Of a DNA stretch of 64,000 nt, positions 1 to 8,823 are shown piece after piece (positions within the stretch are counted from its first letter, which is position 1; each line of letters begins with the position of its first letter). The position numbers and the translations under genes are program-made. A model generated the notes under the pieces. That model saw only the letters and a program-made list of their open reading frames with translations. It did no database searches and was not told where the DNA came from. Source of the DNA: an uncultured Lentisphaeria bacterium (GTDB lineage Bacteria > Verrucomicrobiota > Lentisphaeria > Victivallales > Victivallaceae); assembly GCA_949298075.1 (NCBI GenBank), contig CASFVA010000036.1, forward strand, positions 86,247 through 150,246, read 5' to 3'.

Positions 1-1
1 C

Positions 2-607
2 GACGGCAATCCCACTTTGCATCCGCGCAAGCCTTTCCGGGGAGACGGCGCCACCGTCTGCCCGACCGGACGGCTGCTGCGCTGGAGCCTGGCCGAACTG
101 GGCTGGATTCTGCGGGCGCGGCTGGTGTTGCCGGAGTCACCGCCGCCGCGGCTGGTGATTGCCCGGCATGATGGTGCGTTTTATTTCAACGGGTACACTC
201 CGGACACCACCGCCGAACTGGAAATCGCCACTCCGCTGGGTGTGCCGGTGCCGGTCGGCCGGGAAATCCGCCTCAAACACGGTGTCGGGGTTTTCCGGCT
301 GGAAAAGGCGCCGCACTTCCGCTCGCGGGCCCTGATCCGTCAGGAGGAAGACGCGGTGGTGTCGACCAAAACCGCGTTCTGCGGCACACCCGATGCCCGC
401 GGGCGGATGGATCTGCGCGGCCTGCGCGATGCCGAAGTGCGTTTTTTTGTTCCGGCCGACGCCGGAGAAGTGGTTATCAAACGCCGCGACAGCGGACCCT
501 CGGCGTATTTCAGCGACGAAACGCTTCCGGTGGAGTGGGAAAACTCCCGCTTCGGCCGCTGTCTGATCGTGCGCCACGCCAGCGGTACGCTTCACTTCAA
601 ATGGTGA
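2..607 (+). CDS. C-terminal part of an unidentified protein, cut by the window start
   Basis: The reading frame is open from base 2 with no clear start (a TTG at 17 is only an internal codon), so this is the 3' end of a longer gene. About 202 residues are visible. They are rich in beta-type segments, with no membrane span and no catalytic motif that I recognise. The fragment ends 10 bases before the next gene, a GH5-like hydrolase, so it is probably the first visible member of the carbohydrate operon that continues to 7885. A C-terminal beta-sandwich domain of a polysaccharide-acting protein would fit, but that is inference from position only. Confidence 0.6.
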   Translation, partial: DGNPTLHPRKPFRGDGATVCPTGRLLRWSLAELGWILRARLVLPESPPPRLVIARHDGAFYFNGYTPDTTAELEIATPLGVPVPVGREIRLKHGVGVFRLEKAPHFRSRALIRQEEDAVVSTKTAFCGTPDARGRMDLRGLRDAEVRFFVPADAGEVVIKRRDSGPSAYFSDETLPVEWENSRFGRCLIVRHASGTLHFKW

Positions 608-617
608 GGAGCAGTTT

Positions 618-2621
618 ATGTTGAGATTTCTGATGCTGATTTTTTTGACCGGCGGCGTGCTGACCGCCGCGGTCGAACCCCGCCGGGCGGCTCCGCTGCC
701 GCTGTCCGAAGCCGCCAACACCGGATTTGCCGACGAGGAGGCCCGGGACCGCCGGGGGGGCTGGATCGACAACGGCGCGGTGCAGGATCTGCGCAGCTTC
801 CGGCCCGGACGGCTGACGCATGAGCTGGCTGATTTTGAAATCATTGATCCGGCCGCCAATCAGGGACGTTCCTGTGTAGTGCTGGGCGGTGCTTCGCACA
901 AATATCTGCCGCGCAAGGCGGCGCAGCCGCTGGATGGTGTCGTGATGAAAACGCTGGTGCTGCTGCACGCCTCGGCCTGGACGCCGCCGGAACGCACGGA
1001 AATCGGTTCCGTCTGGGTGGATTTCACCGATAACACCAGCCTGCGGATTCCGGTGGTTGCCGGGCAGGATGTCGGCAACTGGATGCCCCCGGCGCACTAC
1101 ACCAATGCCCACGTCGGCTGGAAGGAAAGCCGGGACGATACTGAGGTCGGTCTCTACGTCTCCTGTTTCCCCGTGACAGATAAACCGGTGGCCCGACTGC
1201 GGTTTGAAAGCAACGGCCGGGCGGTCTGGATGATTGTCGCGGCGGCATCGTCGCCCGACCGGCTGGTGCTCGACGCCGATTTGCAGTACACGTTCCGGCG
1301 CAACGCCGATTGGCGGGAGATCCGGTTTGACCACGCGGTGGAACCGGGGTCGGCACTGGATTTCTCGTTTCAGCTCGACGCTCCGGCGGGCAAACACGGC
1401 TTTCTCCGGGCGGTCGGGGAGAATTTTGAATTTGAAAAGCGGCCCGGAGTGCCGGTGCGCTTCTACGGCGCCAACCTCACGCTGACCGCCAACTACATGA
1501 GCCACGCCGAGGCCGATCAGCTGGCCGAGCGGCTGAGCCGGATCGGTTACAACGCGATCCGGCTGCACCATTACGACCGCGATCTGATGGTCAAAACCGC
1601 CGGTAATTCACTGGAAATTGATCCGGAGCAGCTCGATCGGCTGGAATACCTGATCGCTGCGCTCAAGAAACGCGGTCTGTACATTCTGATTGACCTTTAT
1701 TCGATCCGGGATCCGGTGGCCGGGGAGTTTTCCACTCTGCCCGGAGTCGGCCGCGGTCCGGTCGGCCGGCGTGACTACAAGCTCGGAGCCATGCTGCATC
1801 CTGAAATGAACGGCAACCTCAAGATGTTTGCCCGGAAACTGCTGACCCACGTCAATCCCTACACCGGACTGGCGCTGATTGACGAACCGGCGCTGGCCGG
1901 AGTCTGCGTACTCAATGAGAACATGATTTTCAGCCTGTACAACGCCTGCCGGGGTGATCGGGAAATCGCCGCTTTTTTCCGGCAGAAATTCGGGGAATTT
2001 TGCGCCGCGAATCCGGCAGAGGCCCGAACCGCCTCACGCCCGGCCGTGTTCCGGCGCTTTCTTTATCAGGTATACCTTGAGTACTGGCGGGACATGGCAA
2101 CTTATCTGCGCCAGCTCGGATTGCGCGCCCCGCTGACCGAACTCAACCACCGGCAGGCGCCCCTGGCGCTGGGACTGCGCGAAAACTTCGATTACGTTGA
2201 TGATCACATCTACTGGGATCATCCCCGATACCTTAACCGGAAACGCGGCCAGCCGCCGATCCGACTGATCAACACTTCGGTGCTCAATGACTCGGTCCGG
2301 ATTCTGCCGGTGCGCAGCATCGCTCCCACCCGGATCATCGGCAAGCCCTTCACGGTCACGGAGTACAATTTCTGCTATCCCAACGCGTTCCGGGCCGAGG
2401 GGGCGCCGGTTTTCGCCGCCTATGCCGCATTTCAGAACTGGAGTGCTCTCTACCGGTTTGATTACGCATCAGGTTATGTGTCTCTTTTCAGCCGGGTGCC
2501 GAATCAGAGTTATTTCGGGGTTTCCGCCGATCCGGTCCGGCTGCTGGGTGAGCGCATCGCCGCGGCGTTTTTCGTCCGGGGAGACCTGGCGGCGGGACGC
2601 CGGACGGTGCCGGTCACGTGA
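618..2621 (+). CDS. GH5-like secreted glycoside hydrolase, catalytic part (apparently split by frameshift)
   Basis: 667 residues with an N-terminal signal peptide (MLRFLMLIFLTGGVLTAA). A beta-rich N-terminal half is followed from about residue 270 by a TIM-barrel start (RFYGANLTL, then YNAIRLHHYDRD), as in cellulase-type clan GH-A enzymes. Candidate catalytic residues are the Glu of VCVLNENMIF (proton donor) and the Glu of FTVTEYNF (nucleophile). The substrate cannot be read from sequence. The frame stops abruptly at ACG-TGA just after the barrel, and the following frame, opening at 2618 with GTG, continues in the style of the usual C-terminal region of such enzymes. I therefore suspect one gene broken by a one-base shift, or a natural split with a four-base GTGA overlap. 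Confidence 0.75.
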   Translation: MLRFLMLIFLTGGVLTAAVEPRRAAPLPLSEAANTGFADEEARDRRGGWIDNGAVQDLRSFRPGRLTHELADFEIIDPAANQGRSCVVLGGASHKYLPRKAAQPLDGVVMKTLVLLHASAWTPPERTEIGSVWVDFTDNTSLRIPVVAGQDVGNWMPPAHYTNAHVGWKESRDDTEVGLYVSCFPVTDKPVARLRFESNGRAVWMIVAAASSPDRLVLDADLQYTFRRNADWREIRFDHAVEPGSALDFSFQLDAPAGKHGFLRAVGENFEFEKRPGVPVRFYGANLTLTANYMSHAEADQLAERLSRIGYNAIRLHHYDRDLMVKTAGNSLEIDPEQLDRLEYLIAALKKRGLYILIDLYSIRDPVAGEFSTLPGVGRGPVGRRDYKLGAMLHPEMNGNLKMFARKLLTHVNPYTGLALIDEPALAGVCVLNENMIFSLYNACRGDREIAAFFRQKFGEFCAANPAEARTASRPAVFRRFLYQVYLEYWRDMATYLRQLGLRAPLTELNHRQAPLALGLRENFDYVDDHIYWDHPRYLNRKRGQPPIRLINTSVLNDSVRILPVRSIAPTRIIGKPFTVTEYNFCYPNAFRAEGAPVFAAYAAFQNWSALYRFDYASGYVSLFSRVPNQSYFGVSADPVRLLGERIAAAFFVRGDLAAGRRTVPVT

Positions 2622-3271
2622 AGCGGGCCGATTTTGACGCGGCTTACACCGAGGACTTCCCCGCCGCCTGCGGACTGGCGGGTTTGCTGGAGCGGATCGG
2701 TTCCGAGCCGGGCGGGAAAACCGGATTGTCCCGCCCGGTTGATTTTCCCGGCGACAAGACATTCACCTCCGCGACCGGGGAAATCACCGCCGACCTCAGG
2801 CGCGGTACGTTCCGGGCCGCCGGCAGGCGCAGCGAAGCGCTGGTGCTGCCCGAGGGCGCCAGACTCACCGGCCGGCGGCTGACCGTTGACAACCGCCACG
2901 GCTGGTGCGTCGCCGCATTGATCGACCGGCCGGAACCGGGTCGCCGGCTGATTTTGCATCTCACCGATGCGCGAAGCGAAGGCATGGAGTTTGCCACCCC
3001 GGAGGATCAGGTGGTGCTGGCGCTGCCCAAAGCGACCGCGCTGCTGGGCCGCCGCGGCGTGGCGGAGTTCTCCGTCGCCGTGCCGGAGGGGCGGTATGAA
3101 CTGTTCGCGCTGGACATCACCGGCCGGCGGCTGGCGCCGGTTCCTTTTGATTGGAAGGACGGTCGTCTGGTGTTTACGGCCGATACTTTTGCCGTGCCGG
3201 GCCGTGTGGTGTTCGCCTATGAACTGGCAGCTCAGGCGCCGGATTCCGGGACTGCCGCAACTGTAAATTAA
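2618..3271 (+). CDS. C-terminal beta domain of the preceding hydrolase, in the -1 frame
   Basis: 217 residues, starting GTG inside the stop region of the upstream gene (GTGA overlap). There is no signal peptide, although both flanking genes encode exported proteins, so on its own this product would stay in the cytoplasm; this favours it being the missing C-terminus of the GH5-like enzyme. It contains segments such as ATGEITADLRRGTFRA and EALVLPEGARLTG, typical of the beta-sandwich that closes such hydrolases. No ribosome-binding site independent of the upstream coding sequence is evident. It could be a pseudogene fragment, a sequencing-error artefact, or a separately translated, coupled subunit. 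Confidence 0.6.
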   Translation: MKRADFDAAYTEDFPAACGLAGLLERIGSEPGGKTGLSRPVDFPGDKTFTSATGEITADLRRGTFRAAGRRSEALVLPEGARLTGRRLTVDNRHGWCVAALIDRPEPGRRLILHLTDARSEGMEFATPEDQVVLALPKATALLGRRGVAEFSVAVPEGRYELFALDITGRRLAPVPFDWKDGRLVFTADTFAVPGRVVFAYELAAQAPDSGTAATVN

Positions 3272-3291
3272 ACCGAAAGGAGTTCAGAAAA

Positions 3292-3813
3292 ATGAAAAAA
3301 CCTGGTCTGCTGATCGCATGTTTTGCCGTGATTGCGGTACTGGGAGCGGTTGAACCCGGCGCGGTGGTTCTGGTTCGGGCCCAGTCCAATGTCGACATCC
3401 GCGAGTGCGGCGACGGGCTGGCCCGGATGAGCCGCAAAGGCCCCACCGCATATTCGATCCGATACGATCTCACCGACGAATGGCGGGAGATCAAGGTCGT
3501 GTTCGCGCTGGAGCAGGACGGCGAAGCTATCCTGTCGTTCTATGGTCAGCCCACGACCGGGCCCGATAAAAAGCGGGTGGCGAACTGGGCTGACTTTGAG
3601 GAGGTTGCCGTTGACGGCCAGGTCCGGATCAAGGGACCGGTGGCGGTGACTTCCCGTCCCCACGGGGTGCGGCAGTTCCGGATCAGGCTCAAGGCCGGCG
3701 AACCGGCCACGATTGCCGCCAGAATCCGCAAATCGACTCCGGAAACCATCGCCGCCGCCGAGATTGACATTCAAAAGCGCGTTGAACGCGCCGCCCGCAG
3801 AAAAGCTAAATGA
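3292..3813 (+). CDS. Small secreted protein, paralogue of the 8074-8622 product
   Basis: 173 residues with an N-terminal signal peptide, preceded by AAAGGAG. The mature part aligns with the product of the minus-strand gene at 8074-8622 over about 90 residues: both share an EW-(R/S)-(E/D)-I block, a GQ-T-T block, NW-x-DF followed by V-x-V-(D/N)-G-(Q/K)-V, and end in IRKS plus a basic tail (here RRKAK). No enzyme motif is visible and I do not recognise the family. It overlaps the next gene by ATGA, so it is translated together with the LamG/hydrolase protein. An accessory surface or glycan-binding role is inferred only from context. Confidence 0.75.
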   Translation: MKKPGLLIACFAVIAVLGAVEPGAVVLVRAQSNVDIRECGDGLARMSRKGPTAYSIRYDLTDEWREIKVVFALEQDGEAILSFYGQPTTGPDKKRVANWADFEEVAVDGQVRIKGPVAVTSRPHGVRQFRIRLKAGEPATIAARIRKSTPETIAAAEIDIQKRVERAARRKAK

Positions 3814-6800
3814 AGTCGGCGTCCCTTCTGCTTGAGGGGTTGGCCGTCGCCGTCGCCTGGGGCGCCGCCGCCGGCCAGCCGGAATTGCGGTTTTACGCTC
3901 CGTTTGACGGCAGTCCGCGGTCGGTGGCCGGAATCCGGGCTGCGCCGCTGGCGGCACGGCGGCTGGAGTACGCTCCCGGAATCCGGGGAAAGGCTCTCAA
4001 GATGAGCGGAGCCGGGGCGATGCTGTGCTATGCGATCGCCGGCAATCTCTCCCTGAAGCGCGGCACGATCACGTTCTGGTACCGGCCGCTGTGGGAGACG
4101 CCGTCCCGGGAAAAAATTCCGATCCGCAGCCTCTTTTCCACCGACCGGCCATCCGCAAAGCGAGGTTCAGGCGATCTGACGATTTTCGCCTGGTCCACCA
4201 ATGTCCGGGCCGACATCAACGCTGTTCCGGACCGCAAGAAAGGCCTCAACCTCCTGGAGCCGGGCCGCTGGAGTCATGTTGCCCTGACCTGGGAAAACAA
4301 CGACTACACGCTGTATGTCGACGGCGTCGCCGCAGCGGCCGGCCGGGCTCACGACGCCCGCAACCTGATGCTGCGCCCCGGCGTAACTTTTCCCCATCCG
4401 GCCCGACCGGCGGACTTTGCCAGGATCAAAAACTTTTACATCGGTTCCGACGCCCCCGGAAACCGGGCGGCAGCCGACGGTCTGATCGACGAGTTTAAAA
4501 TCTACGATGGACCGCTTTCCGCCGCCGCGGTGGCGGCGGAGGCCGCCCGGATCCGGCCGCTGTATGCCACGCGTTCACTGCGGCGTTATGTACTGGCGGA
4601 ACGCTCCGGGGAACGGTTGCGGTTCGAGGTGGTCAATTCGGGAACCCGTCCGGAGACGTTCCGCTGGGAATGCGTCGACGCCGCCGGCCATACGGTTGCC
4701 GCCGCTCCGGAGCCGCTCACGGTTGAACCCGGCGGCCGGCTGCGGGTGGAACCGGAACTGCAGGCTGCCGCCGGCCGCGGCTGGTTCCGGGTGCTTTCCC
4801 CGGCGGGGACGGAGGTGCTGCGGCGGGAGTTCTGGAGTATTCCCGCCCGCAATCCGATGCTCTCGGATTCCCCGGGCTTCCGGTTGGAACCGCTTTTCAC
4901 TCTGCGCCCGGCGGAGCTGACCGGTGATCCCGACCGTTTTGCCGCCATCGGCCGGTGGCGGGTGGGCGAACTGGCCGGAAGTCGTTATCTGGAAGCGGGA
5001 CCGGAGCGGTGCGACCGCTTCGCCGTCCGGATGAAACTGCCGGAGTCCGGCGTACCCTATCTCATTGAAGTCGATTACCCCGACGACTGCAAACGCACCG
5101 CCGACCTGGTGTTCCAGCCTTCCGGATCGAACGGCTCCGCCTTTGACATGCAGGTCGGTTATTTAACCGGCGGCAGCCGGCCGCTTTCCGGGCGCTTTGT
5201 GACCAGTTCGCGGATTTACTGGGCGCCGGACACCGATGTTACCATGATCGCGATGAGCGCCCGTTCCGGGACTCCCGCCGCAGTGGCGGAAGTCCGGGTG
5301 AGCCGGGTGCTTGGCGGCCTGCCCGACCGACACACCAGGGGAGCGGCGCCGGTCGAAGGCCGGCGGCGGATTGTCGGCATGAATTTCGAGGACCCCTCGC
5401 TGTGCAGCGGTTTCGGCGTCGATCCCTTTTCGCCGGCGGGCGGCATGATGATTGCCGACCGGCTGAGTGCCTACATGCGCTTCAGCGGGCAGGAGGCGCT
5501 GATTTATCCGCTCTGGTTCTACGGCGGGCGGATCGGCGAAGAGTACACCGGGCGGTCCCATGCGCCGGGATTTGCCTGGCTGTGGTGCAAACGCTTTGAG
5601 TCGCTCGACCTGGATTTTTACGCCGCACTCAATCTCTACAGCATGCCGGGGTACGATCTGAATCCGCCGCGGGAAAAACTGGGGAGCGGCGCCTATCACG
5701 CCACCGCGTTTTCGGTGCTGGATACCGGCGATCCCTCCACCCGCGGACTGCATCGCGAACCGCCGCTTTTCAACTTCATGCATCCCGAAACCGTAAATTA
5801 CGTCAAAGCCGCGCTGGATGATGTCTGTGACGAACTCGGCGATTCCCCCGCGTTCAAGGGAGTGGTGCTCAATATTTCGCCCCGCTCCTTTCTGTCGTTC
5901 GGCAGCATTCACGCCGGCTACAACGACTATGTCGTCGCCGCCTTTGAGCGTGACACCGGAATCCGGGTGCCGGTGGACCGGGCCGATCCCCGGCGAGGGG
6001 AACTTTACGCCCGGTGGCTGCTGGAGCACGCCCGCGAGCAGTGGCTCGACTGGCGCTGTCTCCAGGTTACGAAGTTTCACCGGGAACTGGCTGAGCATCT
6101 GCAGACACGGCGGCCGGATCTCACCCTTACGGTCAATCCCCGCTTCAGTTACGAACGTTTTCTCCGGGATCCGGAGTTCATGATCCCAGGTTATCAGACG
6201 CGGAAATTGCGGGAGGCCGGTTTTGATCCCCGGCTCGGCGGCGATCAGCCGAATCTGGCTTTCATGCACACGGTCTTCCCGGTTGCCGCCCGCCACCGGG
6301 AAGGCATGGGCGAGCCGGCTGCGGCGCTGGCCCGGGCTGAGCAGCTGGAGCAGACGCCCGAGTACTATGAAATTCTGAAGGGCGCCCGCCGGATTTTGAT
6401 CCACCAGCATGACATCTACTGGGAGTCCCGGGTGGGCGGCGGTCACAAGCCTAACATGGACAGTCGGGAAAAGGATGCGCCCAATCCGCTGCGTACTCCG
6501 TGGCTGCGCGAGACGGTGTGGCGGGTCGGCGTGCTCAATCCCGCCGGCCGCGAGGTGCTGCGCCCGTATGTGCTGCCGCTGCGCTTCGGGGATCTGCTGG
6601 GGGCGACCCGGGGCGGTTTTCTGATCGGGACCCATGGCTCAGAACCGGAAATCGCGGAGTTTTCCCGGGTGTTCCGGGCGCTGCCGGCGCAGGAATTTGC
6701 CGATGAGTGGGCGCCCTCCGGGGACATCCGGATCCGGCGTTTCTCCGGCGACGGCATGGAGTGGCGCTACATCGTCAACACCGGAAGCCGGGAGCTGGAG

Positions 6801-6935
6801 GCCGAACTGGACTTCCCCACGCCTGCGTTCACGGTTCCGGAAGGCGAAGCGGTGGCGCCCGGCCGTCACCGGCTGCGCCTGAAACCCTATGAGCTCCGGG
6901 CGTTCCGCCGTCCGGTTCCGCCGGCTGCGTCATGA
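3810..6935 (+). CDS. Large secreted protein: LamG-like domain plus putative glycosidase barrel
   Basis: 1041 residues. A signal peptide is followed at about residues 25-240 by a concanavalin/LamG-like domain (LRFYAPFDGS, TFWYRPLW, HVALTWENNDYTLYVDG, DEFKIYDGPLS), which usually binds carbohydrate. A linker beta region follows, then from about residue 510 a barrel-like region beginning MNFEDPSLCSGFGVDPFSPAGG, with aromatic-rich patches and a C-terminal beta domain (about residues 960-1035). The central part resembles uncharacterised glycosidase-like proteins; I cannot assign catalytic residues. The start overlaps the upstream stop (ATGA) and the stop overlaps the next start (ATGA), so translation is coupled on both sides. 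Confidence 0.7.
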   Translation: MKSASLLLEGLAVAVAWGAAAGQPELRFYAPFDGSPRSVAGIRAAPLAARRLEYAPGIRGKALKMSGAGAMLCYAIAGNLSLKRGTITFWYRPLWETPSREKIPIRSLFSTDRPSAKRGSGDLTIFAWSTNVRADINAVPDRKKGLNLLEPGRWSHVALTWENNDYTLYVDGVAAAAGRAHDARNLMLRPGVTFPHPARPADFARIKNFYIGSDAPGNRAAADGLIDEFKIYDGPLSAAAVAAEAARIRPLYATRSLRRYVLAERSGERLRFEVVNSGTRPETFRWECVDAAGHTVAAAPEPLTVEPGGRLRVEPELQAAAGRGWFRVLSPAGTEVLRREFWSIPARNPMLSDSPGFRLEPLFTLRPAELTGDPDRFAAIGRWRVGELAGSRYLEAGPERCDRFAVRMKLPESGVPYLIEVDYPDDCKRTADLVFQPSGSNGSAFDMQVGYLTGGSRPLSGRFVTSSRIYWAPDTDVTMIAMSARSGTPAAVAEVRVSRVLGGLPDRHTRGAAPVEGRRRIVGMNFEDPSLCSGFGVDPFSPAGGMMIADRLSAYMRFSGQEALIYPLWFYGGRIGEEYTGRSHAPGFAWLWCKRFESLDLDFYAALNLYSMPGYDLNPPREKLGSGAYHATAFSVLDTGDPSTRGLHREPPLFNFMHPETVNYVKAALDDVCDELGDSPAFKGVVLNISPRSFLSFGSIHAGYNDYVVAAFERDTGIRVPVDRADPRRGELYARWLLEHAREQWLDWRCLQVTKFHRELAEHLQTRRPDLTLTVNPRFSYERFLRDPEFMIPGYQTRKLREAGFDPRLGGDQPNLAFMHTVFPVAARHREGMGEPAAALARAEQLEQTPEYYEILKGARRILIHQHDIYWESRVGGGHKPNMDSREKDAPNPLRTPWLRETVWRVGVLNPAGREVLRPYVLPLRFGDLLGATRGGFLIGTHGSEPEIAEFSRVFRALPAQEFADEWAPSGDIRIRRFSGDGMEWRYIVNTGSRELEAELDFPTPAFTVPEGEAVAPGRHRLRLKPYELRAFRRPVPPAAS

Positions 6936-7885
6936 TCCGGCGCCGTCGACTTGCGATCGCCGGAATCATTCTGGCGGCGACCGCGCTCGCCGGGGTCCGG
7001 CAATGGGTTCTGGCCCGGGACTGCCGCCGTCGCGAGCTCCGGCTTCAGGAACTGGTCCGGCAGGCGGCCGGGACTCCGGCCGCGTTCCGGGCCAAGGCGG
7101 TCAACTCTCCGGAAGGAGTGGCGGTGCGGAGCGTTCTGACCCGGGTGGAGCCGCCGCCGAACAGCTGCAACTGGGGTACTCCGGGGGGCGCGGCGCGCTA
7201 TCTTGACGATCTGGAACGCGCCATCCGGCGCGACCTGCAGTGGCGGATTCCGCCGCCGGTGTTTGCCGCGCCGCCGCTGGCCGTACCGCTGCGGATTGAC
7301 GGGATGACCGCTCCCGGGGAGTGGGACGGCGCCTGGCGCAGTGACGGCGAATATCCGCTGGACAGCGCCGAACGGGAGTCCTCCGCCACCCGCTGGCGGC
7401 TCGGCTGGGATCGCCATTTTGTCTACTTCTGCGCGGAAATTGCCGATACTGAAGTGATTGAAACCAATGTCCGCCATCCGTACCGCGATGATTCGTTTGA
7501 ATTTTTTCTGCTGCCGGATGAGCGGCTTCACACTTACTTTGAGCTGGTGTTTTCTCCGTCCGGAGCCGCCTATCTGCGGACCGCCGTGCAGTCGGCCCGG
7601 CAGCGTTACTCCCTCGAACCGGAAGCCCCGGCCGGACTGGAATACCGGGTCGGACGGCATGCCGGCGGTTACGTTGTGGAGGGTCGTTTGCCGTTTGCCG
7701 CACTGCCGGGGTATTTGCTGGGCAATCCGCCGAAACCCGGAGAAACGCTGAAATTCATGATGGTCCGCACCGACCGCGATGCGGCCGGCCGCTACCGGCG
7801 CACCACGCCCTTTCCGGCCTGCGGTGACGGTCACAACCTGGCGGTTTACGCCACGCTGCGGCTTCTGGCCCCGGCGGCTGATTGA
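6932..7885 (+). CDS. Membrane-anchored CBM9-like carbohydrate-binding protein
   Basis: 317 residues. An N-terminal basic stretch and hydrophobic helix (about residues 7-25) suggest a signal anchor. Residues about 110-310 look like a family-9-type carbohydrate-binding domain: PLRIDGMTAPGEWDGAW, RLGWDRHFVYFCAEIADTEV, DDSFEFFLLP and a closing GDGHNLAVYATLRL. It starts inside the stop of the preceding LamG/hydrolase gene (ATGA) and is the last gene of the operon, before the terminator at 8036-8080. It probably helps to hold glycan at the cell surface for the operon's hydrolases. The fold call rests on pattern resemblance, not a search. Confidence 0.7.
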   Translation: MIRRRRLAIAGIILAATALAGVRQWVLARDCRRRELRLQELVRQAAGTPAAFRAKAVNSPEGVAVRSVLTRVEPPPNSCNWGTPGGAARYLDDLERAIRRDLQWRIPPPVFAAPPLAVPLRIDGMTAPGEWDGAWRSDGEYPLDSAERESSATRWRLGWDRHFVYFCAEIADTEVIETNVRHPYRDDSFEFFLLPDERLHTYFELVFSPSGAAYLRTAVQSARQRYSLEPEAPAGLEYRVGRHAGGYVVEGRLPFAALPGYLLGNPPKPGETLKFMMVRTDRDAAGRYRRTTPFPACGDGHNLAVYATLRLLAPAAD

Positions 7886-8035
7886 AGGCGTCGGAGGGAA
7901 TTGAGGTGTCCGGTGCGCCGCCGGTGTCTGCCGCGCCGCCGGCCGGAGATTCCCCGGGCGGACGCTGACTCCTTCTGCCTAAACGTGGCGGATGGAATTG
8001 GAAGAACCGTTTTCGGGCCAAAGGCGGCTCTGAAA

Positions 8036-8080
8036 CGAAGCGGGGGACGGCTGCCCGCCCCCCGTTTCGGTTTTTATTTT
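8036..8080 (+). terminator. Rho-independent terminator of the 618-7885 operon
   Basis: Left arm CGAAGCGGGGG (8036-8046) pairs over 11 positions with CCCCCGTTTCG (8059-8069), with one G-U pair in the RNA and a 12-base loop, followed by the T-rich run at 8071-8080. The T-run overlaps the last codons and stop of the convergent gene ending at 8074, so the element sits between converging transcripts. Confidence 0.85.
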
Positions 8081-8622
8081 CCGTTTTGAGCCGCTTTTTT
8101 GGCCGCTGCTTTCTTAATCGCGGCCCGGTCGGCTTTTTTGCGGGCGTTGTATTCGCCGCGGGCGGCATCGGTAGGCAGACTTTTGCGGATTTTCGCTTTG
8201 ATTTCCAAAGGCGTTCCGGAGGTGGCGTCCACCCGGATGCTCTTGGCTCCGTAAGAGCGGGCAGACGCGGCCACCGGCCGTTTGACGTAAACTTTGCCGT
8301 TGACCGAAACCTGGTCGAAGTCCACCCAGTTGTAGACCGGTTTCTTGGCGGAATTTCGGGTCGTCTGCCCGGCGAACTGGAGCGAGATTTTACCGTCTTC
8401 CGCCGGCGTGACCGTCAGCGCAATGTCGCTCCACTCCTTGTCCACCGGAAACGCCACCACTTTGCGGGCGCCGGTTTTGACCTTGGGATCGGTCACTTTT
8501 TTCGAACCGGAGGCCTCGACCTTGACCGGTTTCTTGGTGTTGATGGTGACCAGCGCGTCGAAATCGGCGGCGTAACCGACCAGTCCGGCCAGCAGCAGCG
8601 CCGGCAACCAGAATTTTTTCAT
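8074..8622 (-). CDS. Small secreted protein with Lys/Ala-rich tail, paralogue of 3292-3813
   Basis: 182 residues with a signal peptide (MKKFWLPALLLAGLVGYAA). The mature region shares with the 3292-3813 product an EW-x-(E/D)-I block, GQTT, NWVDFDQVSVNGKVYVK and an IRKS segment, so the two are clear paralogues. The C-terminus is a highly basic Lys/Ala tail (about 30 residues), which could bind an acidic polymer or the envelope. The gene is monocistronic, divergent from the GH36-like gene at 8824 and convergent with the carbohydrate operon. Function unknown. Confidence 0.75.
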   Translation of the reverse strand: MKKFWLPALLLAGLVGYAADFDALVTINTKKPVKVEASGSKKVTDPKVKTGARKVVAFPVDKEWSDIALTVTPAEDGKISLQFAGQTTRNSAKKPVYNWVDFDQVSVNGKVYVKRPVAASARSYGAKSIRVDATSGTPLEIKAKIRKSLPTDAARGEYNARKKADRAAIKKAAAKKAAQNGK

Positions 8623-8743
8623 GAAACTACCCTCTGATTAAATTGATGAAACAGGAGAATTCCGACAGTATATTCATTTGCCTCAGCGTTTTGTCGCTTT
8701 ATACAATAACCTCCTGCCCGGGTCATTTCAAGTATCCGGCGGT

Positions 8744-8771
8744 TTGAAAAACGACAAAGTTCCCCTATATT
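8744..8771 (+). promoter_or_regulatory. Promoter of the GH36-like gene at 8824
   Basis: TTGAAA (8744-8749), 16-base spacer, TATATT (8766-8771), about 50 bases before the ATG. The spacer contains AACGACAAAG, the inverse partner of a TTTGTCG at 8690-8696, so a regulator may bind here. Confidence 0.7.
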
Positions 8772-8823
8772 AACTCTACGGTCCGGGAACAGGTCTCCCG
8801 ACCGTCAATTTGTGGAGAAATTT

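Noticed and set aside
8665..8678. 14-base identity with 61953-61966 (ACAGTATATTCATT)
   Set aside because: A shared 14-mer is expected by chance in a window this size, and part of it is just the common TATATT; no other similarity surrounds it.
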